NCBI GenBank assembly: GCA_964618105.1
Contig: CAZUAJ010000026.1
Location: 1 to 12,163, forward strand
Direction of reading: 5' to 3'
Origin: CAG-273 sp964618105
GTDB taxonomy: Bacteria > Bacillota > Clostridia > TANB77 > CAG-508
DNA length: 12,163 bases
The translations under genes and the position numbers were made by a program. Numbering within the stretch: position 1 is the first letter of the stretch; each line of letters starts with the position of its first letter. Below the pieces are notes generated by a model. The model ran no database searches. It had not been told where the DNA came from and saw only the letters and a list, made by a program, of their open reading frames with translations. Positions 1 to 7,265 of this stretch are shown here, piece by piece.

Positions 1-247
1 TCTACATTTCTTTTTACTAGAATGTAGCTCTCTCTCTCTCTCTCTCTCTTACAGTGTCAACGGTTTGCGCCATTTTCATGCTTCGTGCCCCTTTTCTTAC
101 TTTTTCTTTTGGATTTTTTACTATTATTATATTACTATAACTTTTTTACATTTTCAATACTTTTTTTCTAATTTAAACTATTAAATAGTTATCTCTACAA
201 AATTCCACTTACTTTTTCACTTTACCAATTTTTCTTTTAAACTATTA
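1..247. other. Non-coding left edge with no gene
   Basis: No convincing reading frame with a ribosome binding site is visible on either strand. The stretch is mostly T-rich on the plus strand. It holds a 7-bp inverted repeat (CTACATT at 2-8, AATGTAG at 21-27), the (CT)11 tract next to it, and two copies of the 12-mer TTAAACTATTAA near 174-185 and 237-248. It lies beyond the terminator of tRNA-fMet and beyond repeat arm A, so it may be untranscribed spacer or the edge of a unit that continues outside the window. Confidence 0.5.
28..49. repeat. (CT)11 dinucleotide microsatellite
   Basis: Eleven uninterrupted CT units are seen directly. They directly follow the AATGTAG half of a short inverted repeat. 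No reading frame or clear promoter spans the tract, so there is no evidence that length changes would switch a gene. It stands out because the surrounding DNA is A/T homopolymer-rich and contains no other dinucleotide run of this length. Confidence 0.9.
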
Positions 248-350
248 ATGTTACAAGATAATAGTTTTCTTAAATTGTTTGGCAACGTTACTTAAAGTCC
301 GCGCAGGTGAAAGCACATTTTTATTTTCAAAGTGAGCTTGTGTGGGGACC
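248..350 (+). repeat. Repeat arm A (left arm of the 11850-12063 element, plus shared outer flank)
   Basis: Bases 272-350 match 11850-11928 at 77 of 79 positions in the same orientation; the differences are T308 and C314 here against G11886 and T11892 there. The outer flank 248-283, read on the minus strand, matches 11451-11486 downstream of tRNA-Arg at 33 of 36 positions. No right arm is present here: the sequence runs into the tRNA-fMet terminator and gene instead. Read with the tRNA, this arm lies just downstream of the fMet terminator. It may be a half-copy of a mobile or structured-RNA element, or a shared tRNA-trailing sequence. No protein is encoded. Confidence 0.8.
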
Positions 351-359
351 GGCAAAAGT

Positions 360-389
360 AAAATCGCTTGTATTCGTTGATACAAGCGA
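360..389 (-). terminator. Terminator of tRNA-fMet
   Basis: A perfect 10-bp stem (TCGCTTGTAT at 364-373, ATACAAGCGA at 380-389) encloses a 6-base loop. Read on the minus strand it is followed by TTTTACTTTT, an interrupted U tract. It begins 8 bases past the encoded CCA end of tRNA-fMet, so it most likely ends that monocistronic transcript. Confidence 0.75.
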
Positions 390-397
390 CTTTCCGT

Positions 398-473
398 TGG
401 TTGCGGGAGTAGGACTCGAACCTACGACCTTTGGGTTATGAGCCCAACGAGCTGCCAACTGCTCCATCCCGCG
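398..473 (-). tRNA. Initiator tRNA-fMet (CAU)
   Basis: This is a 76-base tRNA on the minus strand with an encoded CCA tail. The acceptor starts CGCGGGA and ends TCCCGCA before ACCA, leaving the unpaired C1/A72 position typical of bacterial initiators. The anticodon arm has the GGG/CCC triplet of base pairs flanking CTCATAA, a second initiator hallmark that directs binding to the ribosomal P site. The T arm has GGTTCGAGTCC. These signs separate it from elongator tRNA-Met and tRNA-Ile2. It stands alone with its own promoter and terminator. Confidence 0.95.
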
Positions 474-495
474 ATATATTTATTTGGCTTTTATT

Positions 496-524
496 AGTAT
501 ACTTCTTTTTTTTGCTGTTGTCAA
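496..524 (-). promoter_or_regulatory. Promoter of tRNA-fMet
   Basis: On the minus strand TTGACA (524-519) and TATACT (501-496) are separated by exactly 17 bases. A start about 7 bases downstream of the -10 leaves a leader of roughly 15 bases before the tRNA 5' end. A perfect -35 and a five-of-six -10 suit a strongly expressed stable RNA. Confidence 0.8.
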
Positions 525-617
525 GACACATTTGTATTTTTTGTATAACTTTCATGAAAATTATGTGATTTTGATTAAAAACATACCTTATTATTGATTA
601 CATACTTAATTTTTTAT

Positions 618-757
618 AAATTCAGTAATACATTTATGTTTAAAATTATACACATAAATTGTTTAACTACAACTCTTTATATTATATGTATCTAATAAAA
701 AATTATTCCACATTATTATGTGCTAAATAAATATATCTCAAATAAAATACTGAATTT
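618..757. repeat. Nested A/T-rich inverted repeats downstream of comEA
   Basis: AAATTCAGTA (618-627) and TACTGAATTT (748-757) can pair over 140 bases. They enclose ATTTATGT/ACATAAAT (632-639 with 652-659) and CACAT/ATGTG (709-713 with 718-722). On the minus strand the last hairpin is followed by a T-rich run and could serve as a weak comEA terminator. Chance pairing is possible at this base composition. No gene is visible between 474 and 771 apart from the tRNA promoter. Confidence 0.3.
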
Positions 758-771
758 TTTTATAGCTTTCA

Positions 772-1398
772 CTATTTCACCATTACATATTCTTTTATGT
801 TTTCGTATTTTGATTCTCCAATTCCTTTTATCTCTTGCAATTCGTCAATTGATGTAAATTTTCCATTTTGTTCTCTATATTCAATTATTTTTTTTGCTAT
901 TGATGGACCTATGCCTGGCAATTCTTCTAGCTCTTCTTGTTTTGCATCATTTATATTCACTTTTTGATTTTTTTCTCCTGTAACATTATCTTGTATAATT
1001 ACATTATTCCCACTTCCTACTGTTATATATTCTTTATTTTGACTTATATCTTTTTCATTTTTATTTGGTATATATATTTTTTGTCCATCTGATAATACAT
1101 AAGCTAAATTCACTTCTTCTAAATTTGCATTCTTTGTTGCTTCTCCTGCCGCTTCTATTGCATCTGCAATTCTTGCCCCTTCTGGCAATTCAATTATTCC
1201 AGGCTTTTTTACTTCTCCAGCAACATGTACTATTATTGTTTCACCACTATTTGCTTCTGAATTTTCTGAGCTTATAAAATCATTTATATCATATTCTACC
1301 TTATTGTTATTTTCTAGTAGAAAATAAATTCCAACTCCTACAATTATTAATAATATAACTAATGCAATAATAATTTTTTGTTTTAAATTTAATTCCAT
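772..1398 (-). CDS. comEA: ComEA-like competence DNA-binding protein
   Basis: A 208-residue membrane-anchored protein expected to bind double-stranded DNA outside the membrane and hand it to the ComEC channel during transformation. A short cytoplasmic start and one membrane segment (about residues 8-27) are followed by a SLBB-type soluble domain (about 53-112, with HVAGEVKKPGIIELPEGARI). After a linker comes a C-terminal helix-hairpin-helix pair (about 146-208) with the family motifs VNINDAKQEELEELPGIGPS and IDELQEIKGIGESKYENI. This order and length are standard for Gram-positive ComEA. The ATG has AAGGAG at 1416-1411 upstream with a rather long 12-base spacer. It diverges from dacF, and no comEC or comEB lies in the window, so whether uptake is complete cannot be judged. 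Confidence 0.92.
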   Translation of the reverse strand: MELNLKQKIIIALVILLIIVGVGIYFLLENNNKVEYDINDFISSENSEANSGETIIVHVAGEVKKPGIIELPEGARIADAIEAAGEATKNANLEEVNLAYVLSDGQKIYIPNKNEKDISQNKEYITVGSGNNVIIQDNVTGEKNQKVNINDAKQEELEELPGIGPSIAKKIIEYREQNGKFTSIDELQEIKGIGESKYENIKEYVMVK

Positions 1399-1481
1399 AT
1401 TTAATTTACTCTCCTTCTATAATATTAAAACCTACACGTTTTACTTTTTAATTTTTTCTCTATTTATTACTTATTAAAAAC

Positions 1482-1510
1482 TTGAAATTTTCACAGTTTT
1501 AATATATATT
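1482..1510 (+). promoter_or_regulatory. Likely promoter of dacF
   Basis: TTGAAA (1482-1487) and TATATT (1505-1510) are spaced by 17 bases and lie about 40 bases before the ATG, leaving a short leader that carries AGGAG. Both boxes match consensus at five of six positions. A/T-rich DNA gives chance matches, so this rests on position as much as on sequence. Confidence 0.5.
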
Positions 1511-1552
1511 TATATTTGTAACTTAATATAATAAACATATAGGAGAAATTTA

Positions 1553-2851
1553 ATGAAAAAAAGCAATCTAATAATTTTTATTTTTATATTTTTAATACAA
1601 TTTATTATATTTTCATCTCCTTCCTATGCCGATAGCAGTAGTTTAAAAACATATTGTCCTTCATGTATTTTAATAGAAGCTAATACTGGGAAAATTCTGT
1701 ATGAAAAAAATTCTGATAAAATAAGTTTTCCTGCAAGTACTACAAAAATTATGACTGCTATTCTAACTGTTGAAAATTGTAGTCTTGATGAAATTGCAAC
1801 AGTAAGTCATAATGCTGTTTATTCAATTCCTTATGATTATACTCACGCAAGTTTAAAGGAAGGTGAAGAACTTACTGTTGAACAACTTTTGTATGCTCTT
1901 ATGCTTCCTTCAGCAAATGATGCAGCAATAGTTTTAGCAGAACATATTTCTGGCAGTGTTGAAGAATTTTCCAATTTAATGAATAAAAGAGCTGAAGAAC
2001 TTGGTTGCAAAAATACCCATTTTGTTAATCCAAATGGTATTCATAATAAAAATCATACATCTACCGCTTATGATTTGGCTTTAATGGGAAAATTTGCCAT
2101 GCAAAATAGTACTATTAGAAAAATAGTTAGTACTAAACAGTTTACTTTGCCTACTACGAACAAGTATAGCAAAACTGATCGTATTTTTAATAATACAAAT
2201 GATTTATTGCTTTCTTCAAGCAAATATTATTATAAAGGAACTACAGGTGTAAAAACAGGCTATACCGGAGAAGCTGGAAATTGTATTGTGGCAAGTGCTA
2301 AAAAAAATGGTTTTGAAGTTATTTTAGTGGTACTCGGGGGAAATTCTACAAGTAACGGTCAAAGTGAAAGATATTTAGATTGTAAAACATTGTTTGATTA
2401 TGCTTTTGAAAATTATTCATTAACTACAATAAATGAAAAAAATTCTGTTTTAAAACAAATTTCGGTTGCGGGTGCAACTAAAGAAACTCAGAATCTTAAT
2501 GTACTTGTAAAAGATAAAATAGAAGTTTTTGCTAATAAAAATATTGATTTGTCTACATTAGAACCAGAAATTACTTTTAATGATAATTTAAGAGCTCCTA
2601 TTTCCGCTAATAGTACAATTGGTAAAATAACATATACATATAATGATTATATATACACTTCTGATTTAATTGCTGAAACTCAAGTTATTGCTTCTGGTTT
2701 TTTACCTATTTTATTTAGAATTTTATTAATTTTTGTTGTATTGTATTTATTATTTTTACTTTTAAAAACACCGAAAAATAATAGTAAAAAAACTTACAAA
2801 AAAAGGTCAAAAGGTGGAAATTATAAATTCACACAATTTAGTAATTTATAA
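1553..2851 (+). CDS. dacF: D-alanyl-D-alanine carboxypeptidase, DacF/PBP5 family
   Basis: A 432-residue penicillin-binding serine peptidase (family S11) that removes the terminal D-Ala from peptidoglycan pentapeptides outside the membrane, limiting cross-linking. A signal peptide covers about residues 1-26, ending SPSYA. All three catalytic motifs are present: S62-T-T-K65 (in PASTTKIMTA), S120-A-N122 and K234-T-G236. A C-terminal PBP5-type beta domain (about 290-375) precedes a membrane segment (about 380-404) and a very basic tail, an arrangement usual for DacF. The ATG follows AGGAG (1541-1545) by 7 bases. The gene has its own promoter and a strong terminator, so it is probably monocistronic. 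Assignment to DacF rather than DacA or DacB is by overall layout; dacF is often sporulation-linked, but nothing here shows that. Confidence 0.93.
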   Translation: MKKSNLIIFIFIFLIQFIIFSSPSYADSSSLKTYCPSCILIEANTGKILYEKNSDKISFPASTTKIMTAILTVENCSLDEIATVSHNAVYSIPYDYTHASLKEGEELTVEQLLYALMLPSANDAAIVLAEHISGSVEEFSNLMNKRAEELGCKNTHFVNPNGIHNKNHTSTAYDLALMGKFAMQNSTIRKIVSTKQFTLPTTNKYSKTDRIFNNTNDLLLSSSKYYYKGTTGVKTGYTGEAGNCIVASAKKNGFEVILVVLGGNSTSNGQSERYLDCKTLFDYAFENYSLTTINEKNSVLKQISVAGATKETQNLNVLVKDKIEVFANKNIDLSTLEPEITFNDNLRAPISANSTIGKITYTYNDYIYTSDLIAETQVIASGFLPILFRILLIFVVLYLLFLLLKTPKNNSKKTYKKRSKGGNYKFTQFSNL

Positions 2852-2865
2852 TATAATTTAACATA

Positions 2866-2906
2866 TAAAAGGGCACTAAACAAAATTAGTGCCCCTATTT
2901 TTTATT
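2866..2906. terminator. Bidirectional terminator between dacF and the LCP gene
   Basis: GGGCACTAA (2871-2879) pairs perfectly with TTAGTGCCC (2886-2894) around a 6-base loop. On the plus strand it is followed by CTATTTTTTATT, and on the minus strand by TTTTATATG. It lies 19 bases past the dacF stop and 7 bases past the LCP stop, so it probably serves both convergent genes. Confidence 0.88.
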
Positions 2907-4161
2907 CATCTTTTCCTAAAATTATAGTAATATCTACATTTGTTTCTTCAGATGAAGAACTTTTTTGTGTTTGTACTAATAATTTTAATTCTTCTATTAT
3001 TTCATTTTCAACATTTGTTCTTTTTATAACAATGCTGTTATCAATATTTGAAGTTTCGGAACTTTGTACATTAGTATAGCCTGCTTTTTTTAGTCTACTT
3101 TCTATTTTTTCTAATTTAACACTACTTCCACTTCCATTTAAAATTTCTATTTTGATTTTTGTTTTGTCTATTCCTGTTGTATCAACACTGCTTGTGTCTA
3201 TTTCTTCATCTTGTAATTCTGGATTTATAAATATTTTATCTATTAGTTTTTCTACTTCGTATTCGTCTACTGTATACATCCACCATCCATTACAAACTTC
3301 TGATTCACCTGGTAAGTGCTCTGTTACCAAATTATCTGTATTGAATTCAGCTATATATGGAACATAATCTTTAATAATATCAAAATCTATATTTGTTTCA
3401 ACATATTTTTTTGCTATATCAATAAATTCGTTTATTTTAAATATATTTTCTATTTTTAATGTTTGCTTTGCTAATGCTTTAAGGAAATTTCTTTGTGTTT
3501 TCATTCTTCCAACATCTTCAATTCCATATTCTGCTGGATATGTTGTTCCATCACTATTATGTCTAAATCTAACAACCTGTTCTGCTTTATCTCCATCTAA
3601 AACTTGAACTCCAGCTTTTAAATTAATATATAAGCCTTGTCTTTTGTCTGTGTATTTCATGTCAATTGGAACATCAAATGTTACTCCGCCAATTGCATCA
3701 ACTAATGCTTTAAAAGCTTCTGTATCAACTTTTACATAGTATTTTATTTCTAACCCTGTTAATTCATTTACTTCTTTTAATAAAATATCTGCTCCATATT
3801 GATAAACAGCATTTATTTTTTCTGATGGACTTGCTGTTTCTTTATTATCTCCAACAAAAGTATCCCTTGGTATTGAAAGTATTGATGCTTGTTGTTTTTG
3901 TGGATCATATTCAGCTATCATTATTGTGTCTGTCAAGTTTTCACTTTGACCTAATAATAAACAGTAAATTTTAGGCAAATTTTTAACAGTTTCTTGATTG
4001 TGTCCAACAGCTGTAGCTAAAATTCCTTTTAGTCCACCACCATTTTTATATACCTTATATGCAAATATTCCCCCTACTATTAGTAAAAGTAATAAAAGAA
4101 TTAGTAATATTTTTTTTCCTATTCCCCTTTTTTTCTTCTTAGTTTGTTTTTCTTTTTTCAT
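2902..4161 (-). CDS. LytR-CpsA-Psr (LCP) family cell-wall polymer transferase
   Basis: A 419-residue membrane-anchored enzyme. LCP proteins move undecaprenyl-linked polymers (teichoic acids, capsule or other glycans) onto peptidoglycan. A lysine-rich cytoplasmic start and one membrane segment (about 17-35) are followed by the LCP catalytic domain (about 72-235). Family residues visible are D78 in TDTIM, R99-D100 in SIPRD, the GGVTFDVP stretch (158-165), R198 and R200 in RFRH, and R219 and R224 in VGRMKTQR. A C-terminal LytR_C domain (about 335-415, with KIKIEILNGSG) completes the long form of the family. The ATG is preceded by AGGTG at about 5 bases, a weaker site than its neighbours have. 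The wall polymer cannot be told from this window. Confidence 0.93.
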   Translation of the reverse strand: MKKEKQTKKKKRGIGKKILLILLLLLLIVGGIFAYKVYKNGGGLKGILATAVGHNQETVKNLPKIYCLLLGQSENLTDTIMIAEYDPQKQQASILSIPRDTFVGDNKETASPSEKINAVYQYGADILLKEVNELTGLEIKYYVKVDTEAFKALVDAIGGVTFDVPIDMKYTDKRQGLYINLKAGVQVLDGDKAEQVVRFRHNSDGTTYPAEYGIEDVGRMKTQRNFLKALAKQTLKIENIFKINEFIDIAKKYVETNIDFDIIKDYVPYIAEFNTDNLVTEHLPGESEVCNGWWMYTVDEYEVEKLIDKIFINPELQDEEIDTSSVDTTGIDKTKIKIEILNGSGSSVKLEKIESRLKKAGYTNVQSSETSNIDNSIVIKRTNVENEIIEELKLLVQTQKSSSSEETNVDITIILGKDE

Positions 4162-4197
4162 TCTTTCACCTATTTTCTTTTTTATTTGACAATTTAT

Positions 4198-4226
4198 ATA
4201 ATAACAAAAATCTTGCCAAAAGGCAA
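4198..4226 (-). promoter_or_regulatory. Possible LCP promoter overlapping the upstream terminator
   Basis: On the minus strand TTGCCT (4226-4221) and TATTAT (4203-4198) are 17 bases apart. The -35 lies inside the terminator hairpin of the cvpA unit. Only about 80 bases separate the two genes and a terminator sits between them, so the LCP gene needs a start of its own. The -35 matches consensus at four of six positions. Confidence 0.35.
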
Positions 4227-4235
4227 GATTTTAAT
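4204..4235 (-). terminator. Terminator after cvpA
   Basis: A perfect 11-bp stem (AAAATCTTGCC at 4207-4217, GGCAAGATTTT at 4222-4232) carries an AAAA loop (TTTT on the minus strand). Read on the minus strand it runs into TTTTTGTTATTAT. It begins 8 bases beyond the cvpA stop and should end the long minus-strand unit, separating it from the LCP gene. Confidence 0.85.
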
Positions 4236-4240
4236 AAAAA

Positions 4241-4900
4241 TTAAAATATAATTTTAAGTAATAAATTGTTATTATACATTGTACTTCCAATATGTGAACT
4301 TTGTAATTCTGTTATAAATGAAGCATTATTAAGCATTGGGCTTATAAATGAAATAACTGCTAAAGCAATGTATATAATTACTAACGATTGTAATAATCCA
4401 TATACAATTCCACCTAATTTATCAAATTGCTTTATTACTGGTAATTTAGTTATTAAGTTTGCTAAACCTTTAACAAATATTAGAATTATTCTAGCAACTA
4501 TAAATAATCCTATAGCAACTATTATATTTATAATTATAATAGCTACATTTCTCGCTGTTGATTCAACTATTGCTGTTTTTGCCTCATTCCCTGCATTTTC
4601 TACAGCTTCATTTATGTAATTTGTAATTACATCTGGCATGTTTTCTTCTGTTGTTTTCTCTTCGCTTTTTTGCTCATTCTCCTTTAAAAAGCTTTGTTTA
4701 ATTGATTGTTCCAAATTTTCATCTAAATTGGTTTTCTCAATTATGAAATTAGAAACTGGTTTGAACAATATAAATGCAATTACTAATGCCAATAAAAAAG
4801 ATACTATTTTTAAAAGTGAACCTGTTAATCCTTTATGATATCCTATTAAAATACATAACGCAATTATAGCAACTATAACTAAATCAATTATTATACTCAT
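4241..4900 (-). CDS. CvpA family membrane protein
   Basis: A 219-residue integral membrane protein of the CvpA (colicin V production) family. Its four segments lie at about residues 2-20, 30-47, 117-143 and 164-188. Family marks are YHKGLTGSLLKI after the first segment and LPVIKQFDKLGGIVYGLLQS before the last. Between segments 2 and 3 lies a charged stretch (about 56-110, Glu/Lys/Asn-rich), probably extracytoplasmic. The biochemical role of CvpA proteins is not settled; in other bacteria they affect envelope stress tolerance and colicin V export. AGGAGGA at 4913-4907 sits 6 bases before the ATG and overlaps the stop codon of the upstream gene (11 bases between genes), so the two are co-transcribed and probably translationally coupled. 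Confidence 0.82.
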   Translation of the reverse strand: MSIIIDLVIVAIIALCILIGYHKGLTGSLLKIVSFLLALVIAFILFKPVSNFIIEKTNLDENLEQSIKQSFLKENEQKSEEKTTEENMPDVITNYINEAVENAGNEAKTAIVESTARNVAIIIINIIVAIGLFIVARIILIFVKGLANLITKLPVIKQFDKLGGIVYGLLQSLVIIYIALAVISFISPMLNNASFITELQSSHIGSTMYNNNLLLKIIF

Positions 4901-4911
4901 TGTAGTTCCTC

Positions 4912-6093
4912 CTATAAATTTACAATTTCTATTTTATCTCTATATATAATTCCTGCCACACCATCACCTAATATAATCTTTTCAATTACTTGTGAAGATG
5001 AATATCTTTTTACAAGCCACGCATTTGTATCAACAAAATATACTTCATCTCCTAAATTTATGGCTATTACATTATTATATGAAACAACCGCTTTGGCTAC
5101 TTCTTCAATTGTATATATATTTTCTTTTCCATTTGCTGTATTTTGAATTTCTATAATTGTGTCTGCACTAAACAATCCTGTAGATTTTTCATAAGTTCTA
5201 AATATATATCCATCTAATTCTATGTCTGCATAAGTAATTTTGGGATTTTCTTCATTAAGTTTTGTTAGCTCAACATCTACTCCTGCTTCAAATTTATGAA
5301 TTCCATTGTCATACATACATATTAATTGATTTTTGTCTTGATATTTAATTCTTAAAATTAAATCACCCTGTGGCGCATTATATGTATATCTTGGTTCTGT
5401 ATTTTTTTCTTTAACATCTTTAATTAATATTATTTTTATATTTGATTGTATTACTGTTCCTGAATTATTTACTTCTGCATAAGCAAATTCAGAATTATCT
5501 GGTGAAATACTTGCATCTACTGCAATCGTATTTGACAAATATGTTTTAAACAATTCATTTCCTTTCTCATCATAAGTAACAATTACCGACTTATATGTTG
5601 TTCCTGTTATTATTGCGTTTACATAACCATTTTTATTAACAGTAACTTTATTTATATTGCCATCTAATTTTTTTTCCCATATAATACGATTATCAGATAT
5701 TAAATATATTTTTTGACTATTTTTTTCTGCAATTACTAAATATTTACCATTTACATTGTAAATTGGATTGTTAATTTCTAGTTTTACGTCCTTTTCTTTT
5801 TTGCCTGAAGAATTATATTCATTTAAAGTATTTTCTGCAAGTATACAAATATATTTTCCATAAGTAAAAATATTTGTATTTGAATCATAATTTATTTCTA
5901 TTATTGGTACATTTTCTTCTGTTACATCTTTTCTAAATATATATTTATCCATAAAATTTCTAAAACTTTTATTTGAGTTATATATTATTGCTGATACAAT
6001 TATTAATATAATTAGCACAATCATTAATATTAATATATATAGCTTTTTCTTATTGAATTTTCTATCTTTTCTAAATTTTATTACTTTATCCAT
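4912..6093 (-). CDS. DUF5711-like membrane-anchored beta-propeller protein
   Basis: A 393-residue protein of unknown function. A basic cytoplasmic start (about 1-17) and a single membrane segment (about 18-38) precede a large outer domain. That domain is built from short beta-strand repeats such as NGKYLVIAEKNSQKIYLISD and SISPDNSEFAYAEV, which resemble blades of a WD40/PQQ-type propeller. Size, layout and the pairing with cvpA agree with the DUF5711 family of Clostridia, an assignment from memory of the family's look. AAGGAA (6106-6101) lies 7 bases before the ATG. A TATAAT on the minus strand (6122-6117) in the 55-base gap could give this gene and cvpA a second start, but its -35 is poor. 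It may sense or scaffold something at the wall; no partner is evident. Confidence 0.65.
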   Translation of the reverse strand: MDKVIKFRKDRKFNKKKLYILILMIVLIILIIVSAIIYNSNKSFRNFMDKYIFRKDVTEENVPIIEINYDSNTNIFTYGKYICILAENTLNEYNSSGKKEKDVKLEINNPIYNVNGKYLVIAEKNSQKIYLISDNRIIWEKKLDGNINKVTVNKNGYVNAIITGTTYKSVIVTYDEKGNELFKTYLSNTIAVDASISPDNSEFAYAEVNNSGTVIQSNIKIILIKDVKEKNTEPRYTYNAPQGDLILRIKYQDKNQLICMYDNGIHKFEAGVDVELTKLNEENPKITYADIELDGYIFRTYEKSTGLFSADTIIEIQNTANGKENIYTIEEVAKAVVSYNNVIAINLGDEVYFVDTNAWLVKRYSSSQVIEKIILGDGVAGIIYRDKIEIVNL

Positions 6094-6148
6094 TAGTTTT
6101 TTCCTTTATATTTTTCATTATAATAAATATATACTAGATTTTATTAAA

Positions 6149-7168
6149 TTACAAGTATTTTACGTTTAAAATACCCCAAATTTGAATAAGTCCTAAAACC
6201 CCAAATACTGGATACAACCAACTAACCAAATTTGAAAATCCTATTGGTACAACTAATACAGATATTACACAAATAGTTATCATACACATTTTATATGTTT
6301 TTTCACTTTTTTTAATGTTTTTCAAAAATCCATATCCTGAAGCTATCGCTGTTGTAAATATTGCAATTAATATAACTATTCCATATATAATTGAGTAAAT
6401 ATTTCCAAATTCTTTTGTTATTTGTATCATTGGTAATTCTAAATTTTGAATATAAATATTTCCTCTTAATAATAAAAAATATATAATTAATCCAAGCATA
6501 CCTAAAATTATGCTACATAAAATACTACATATTTTTATTTCACACTTTTTTTGTATATAATTATTTAATTCTATTAATATTGGAATTAATAAAATACTGT
6601 TGTAACTAGCATATAAAATACTGCTAAATAACCAACCAAAATAATAATTTATATTTATATTATTTTTAAAATATAAATTTACAAAATCTATATTTTTCAC
6701 TCCTAAATAACTTATAAACAAACATAAAAAAGGTATTAGTACAGAATTTATTGATACTATTCCTTTAGTTTCATTTTTAAAAGTTATATAACACAATATA
6801 CTAATAAATATTGCTGGAATAAATATTAAAATTCCAAATTCTTGATTAAAATACGCACTGAATCCTGCAACCATAATAAAAAATGAAATCAACAAAAAGC
6901 ACTGAATTATTATTTCTATTATTTTATTTATTTTTTTATTTTTGCTTATTACAGATAAAAATTCTGAATATGAACTAATTGACTTTGCTTTTATAATTTC
7001 AAAAACTTTATAAATAATAAATCCTGTTATTGCACAAGAAATAATCATTCCTAAAATTCCAATTGAACCATATTTGTTAAAGAATAAATAAATTTCTTGA
7101 CCTGAAGCAAACCCAGCTCCAATTGTTGTACCTATTATTACAAAAATAACTTTAAAAATATTTTTCAT
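6149..7168 (-). CDS. YkvI-family membrane protein (APC-like transporter)
   Basis: A 339-residue, roughly ten-segment membrane protein. The start is diagnostic: GTTIGAGFASGQEIYLFF (13-30) holds the unwound first helix with a GAGFASGQE signature, seen in YkvI and in LeuT-fold transporters generally. Further conserved stretches are YNSILLIPILIEL (189-201), FTTAIASGYGF (271-281) and GFSNLVSWLYPVFG (310-323). The substrate of YkvI proteins is unknown; a sodium- or proton-coupled uptake of a small organic solute is inference from the fold. There is no recognisable Shine-Dalgarno sequence within 25 bases of the ATG, unlike its neighbours, yet the N-terminus aligns with the family start, so the ATG is kept. 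It follows the GldG-like gene by 97 bases that include a hairpin. Confidence 0.85.
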   Translation of the reverse strand: MKNIFKVIFVIIGTTIGAGFASGQEIYLFFNKYGSIGILGMIISCAITGFIIYKVFEIIKAKSISSYSEFLSVISKNKKINKIIEIIIQCFLLISFFIMVAGFSAYFNQEFGILIFIPAIFISILCYITFKNETKGIVSINSVLIPFLCLFISYLGVKNIDFVNLYFKNNININYYFGWLFSSILYASYNSILLIPILIELNNYIQKKCEIKICSILCSIILGMLGLIIYFLLLRGNIYIQNLELPMIQITKEFGNIYSIIYGIVILIAIFTTAIASGYGFLKNIKKSEKTYKMCMITICVISVLVVPIGFSNLVSWLYPVFGVLGLIQIWGILNVKYL

Positions 7169-7230
7169 TTTATTTTTATTGTAAGTTTTATTTTAAAAAG
7201 TATTACTTTAAAAAACTTTTTTAACATACA

Positions 7231-7257
7231 ACTCCCTCATAATATATATGAGGGAGT
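7231..7257. terminator. Hairpin between the gldG-like and ykvI-like genes
   Basis: ACTCCCTCAT (7231-7240) pairs perfectly with ATGAGGGAGT (7248-7257) around a 7-base A/T loop, 8 bases past the stop of the GldG-like gene. The stem is as strong as the other terminators, but the following minus-strand bases (TGTATGTTAAAA) are a poor U tract. It may be a leaky terminator or a processing or stability hairpin that lowers expression of the downstream genes. Confidence 0.55.
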
Positions 7258-7265
7258 ATTAAAAA

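Noticed and set aside
271..473. Integrated element using tRNA-fMet as attachment site
   Set aside because: No duplicated tRNA 3' end and no integrase gene are seen. The shared sequence lies beyond the terminator, not within the tRNA.
4266..4619. Plus-strand open frame of 117 codons with hydrophobic stretches
   Set aside because: Antisense to the cvpA membrane helices. The apparent hydrophobicity mirrors the Ile/Asn-rich A/T codons of the real gene.
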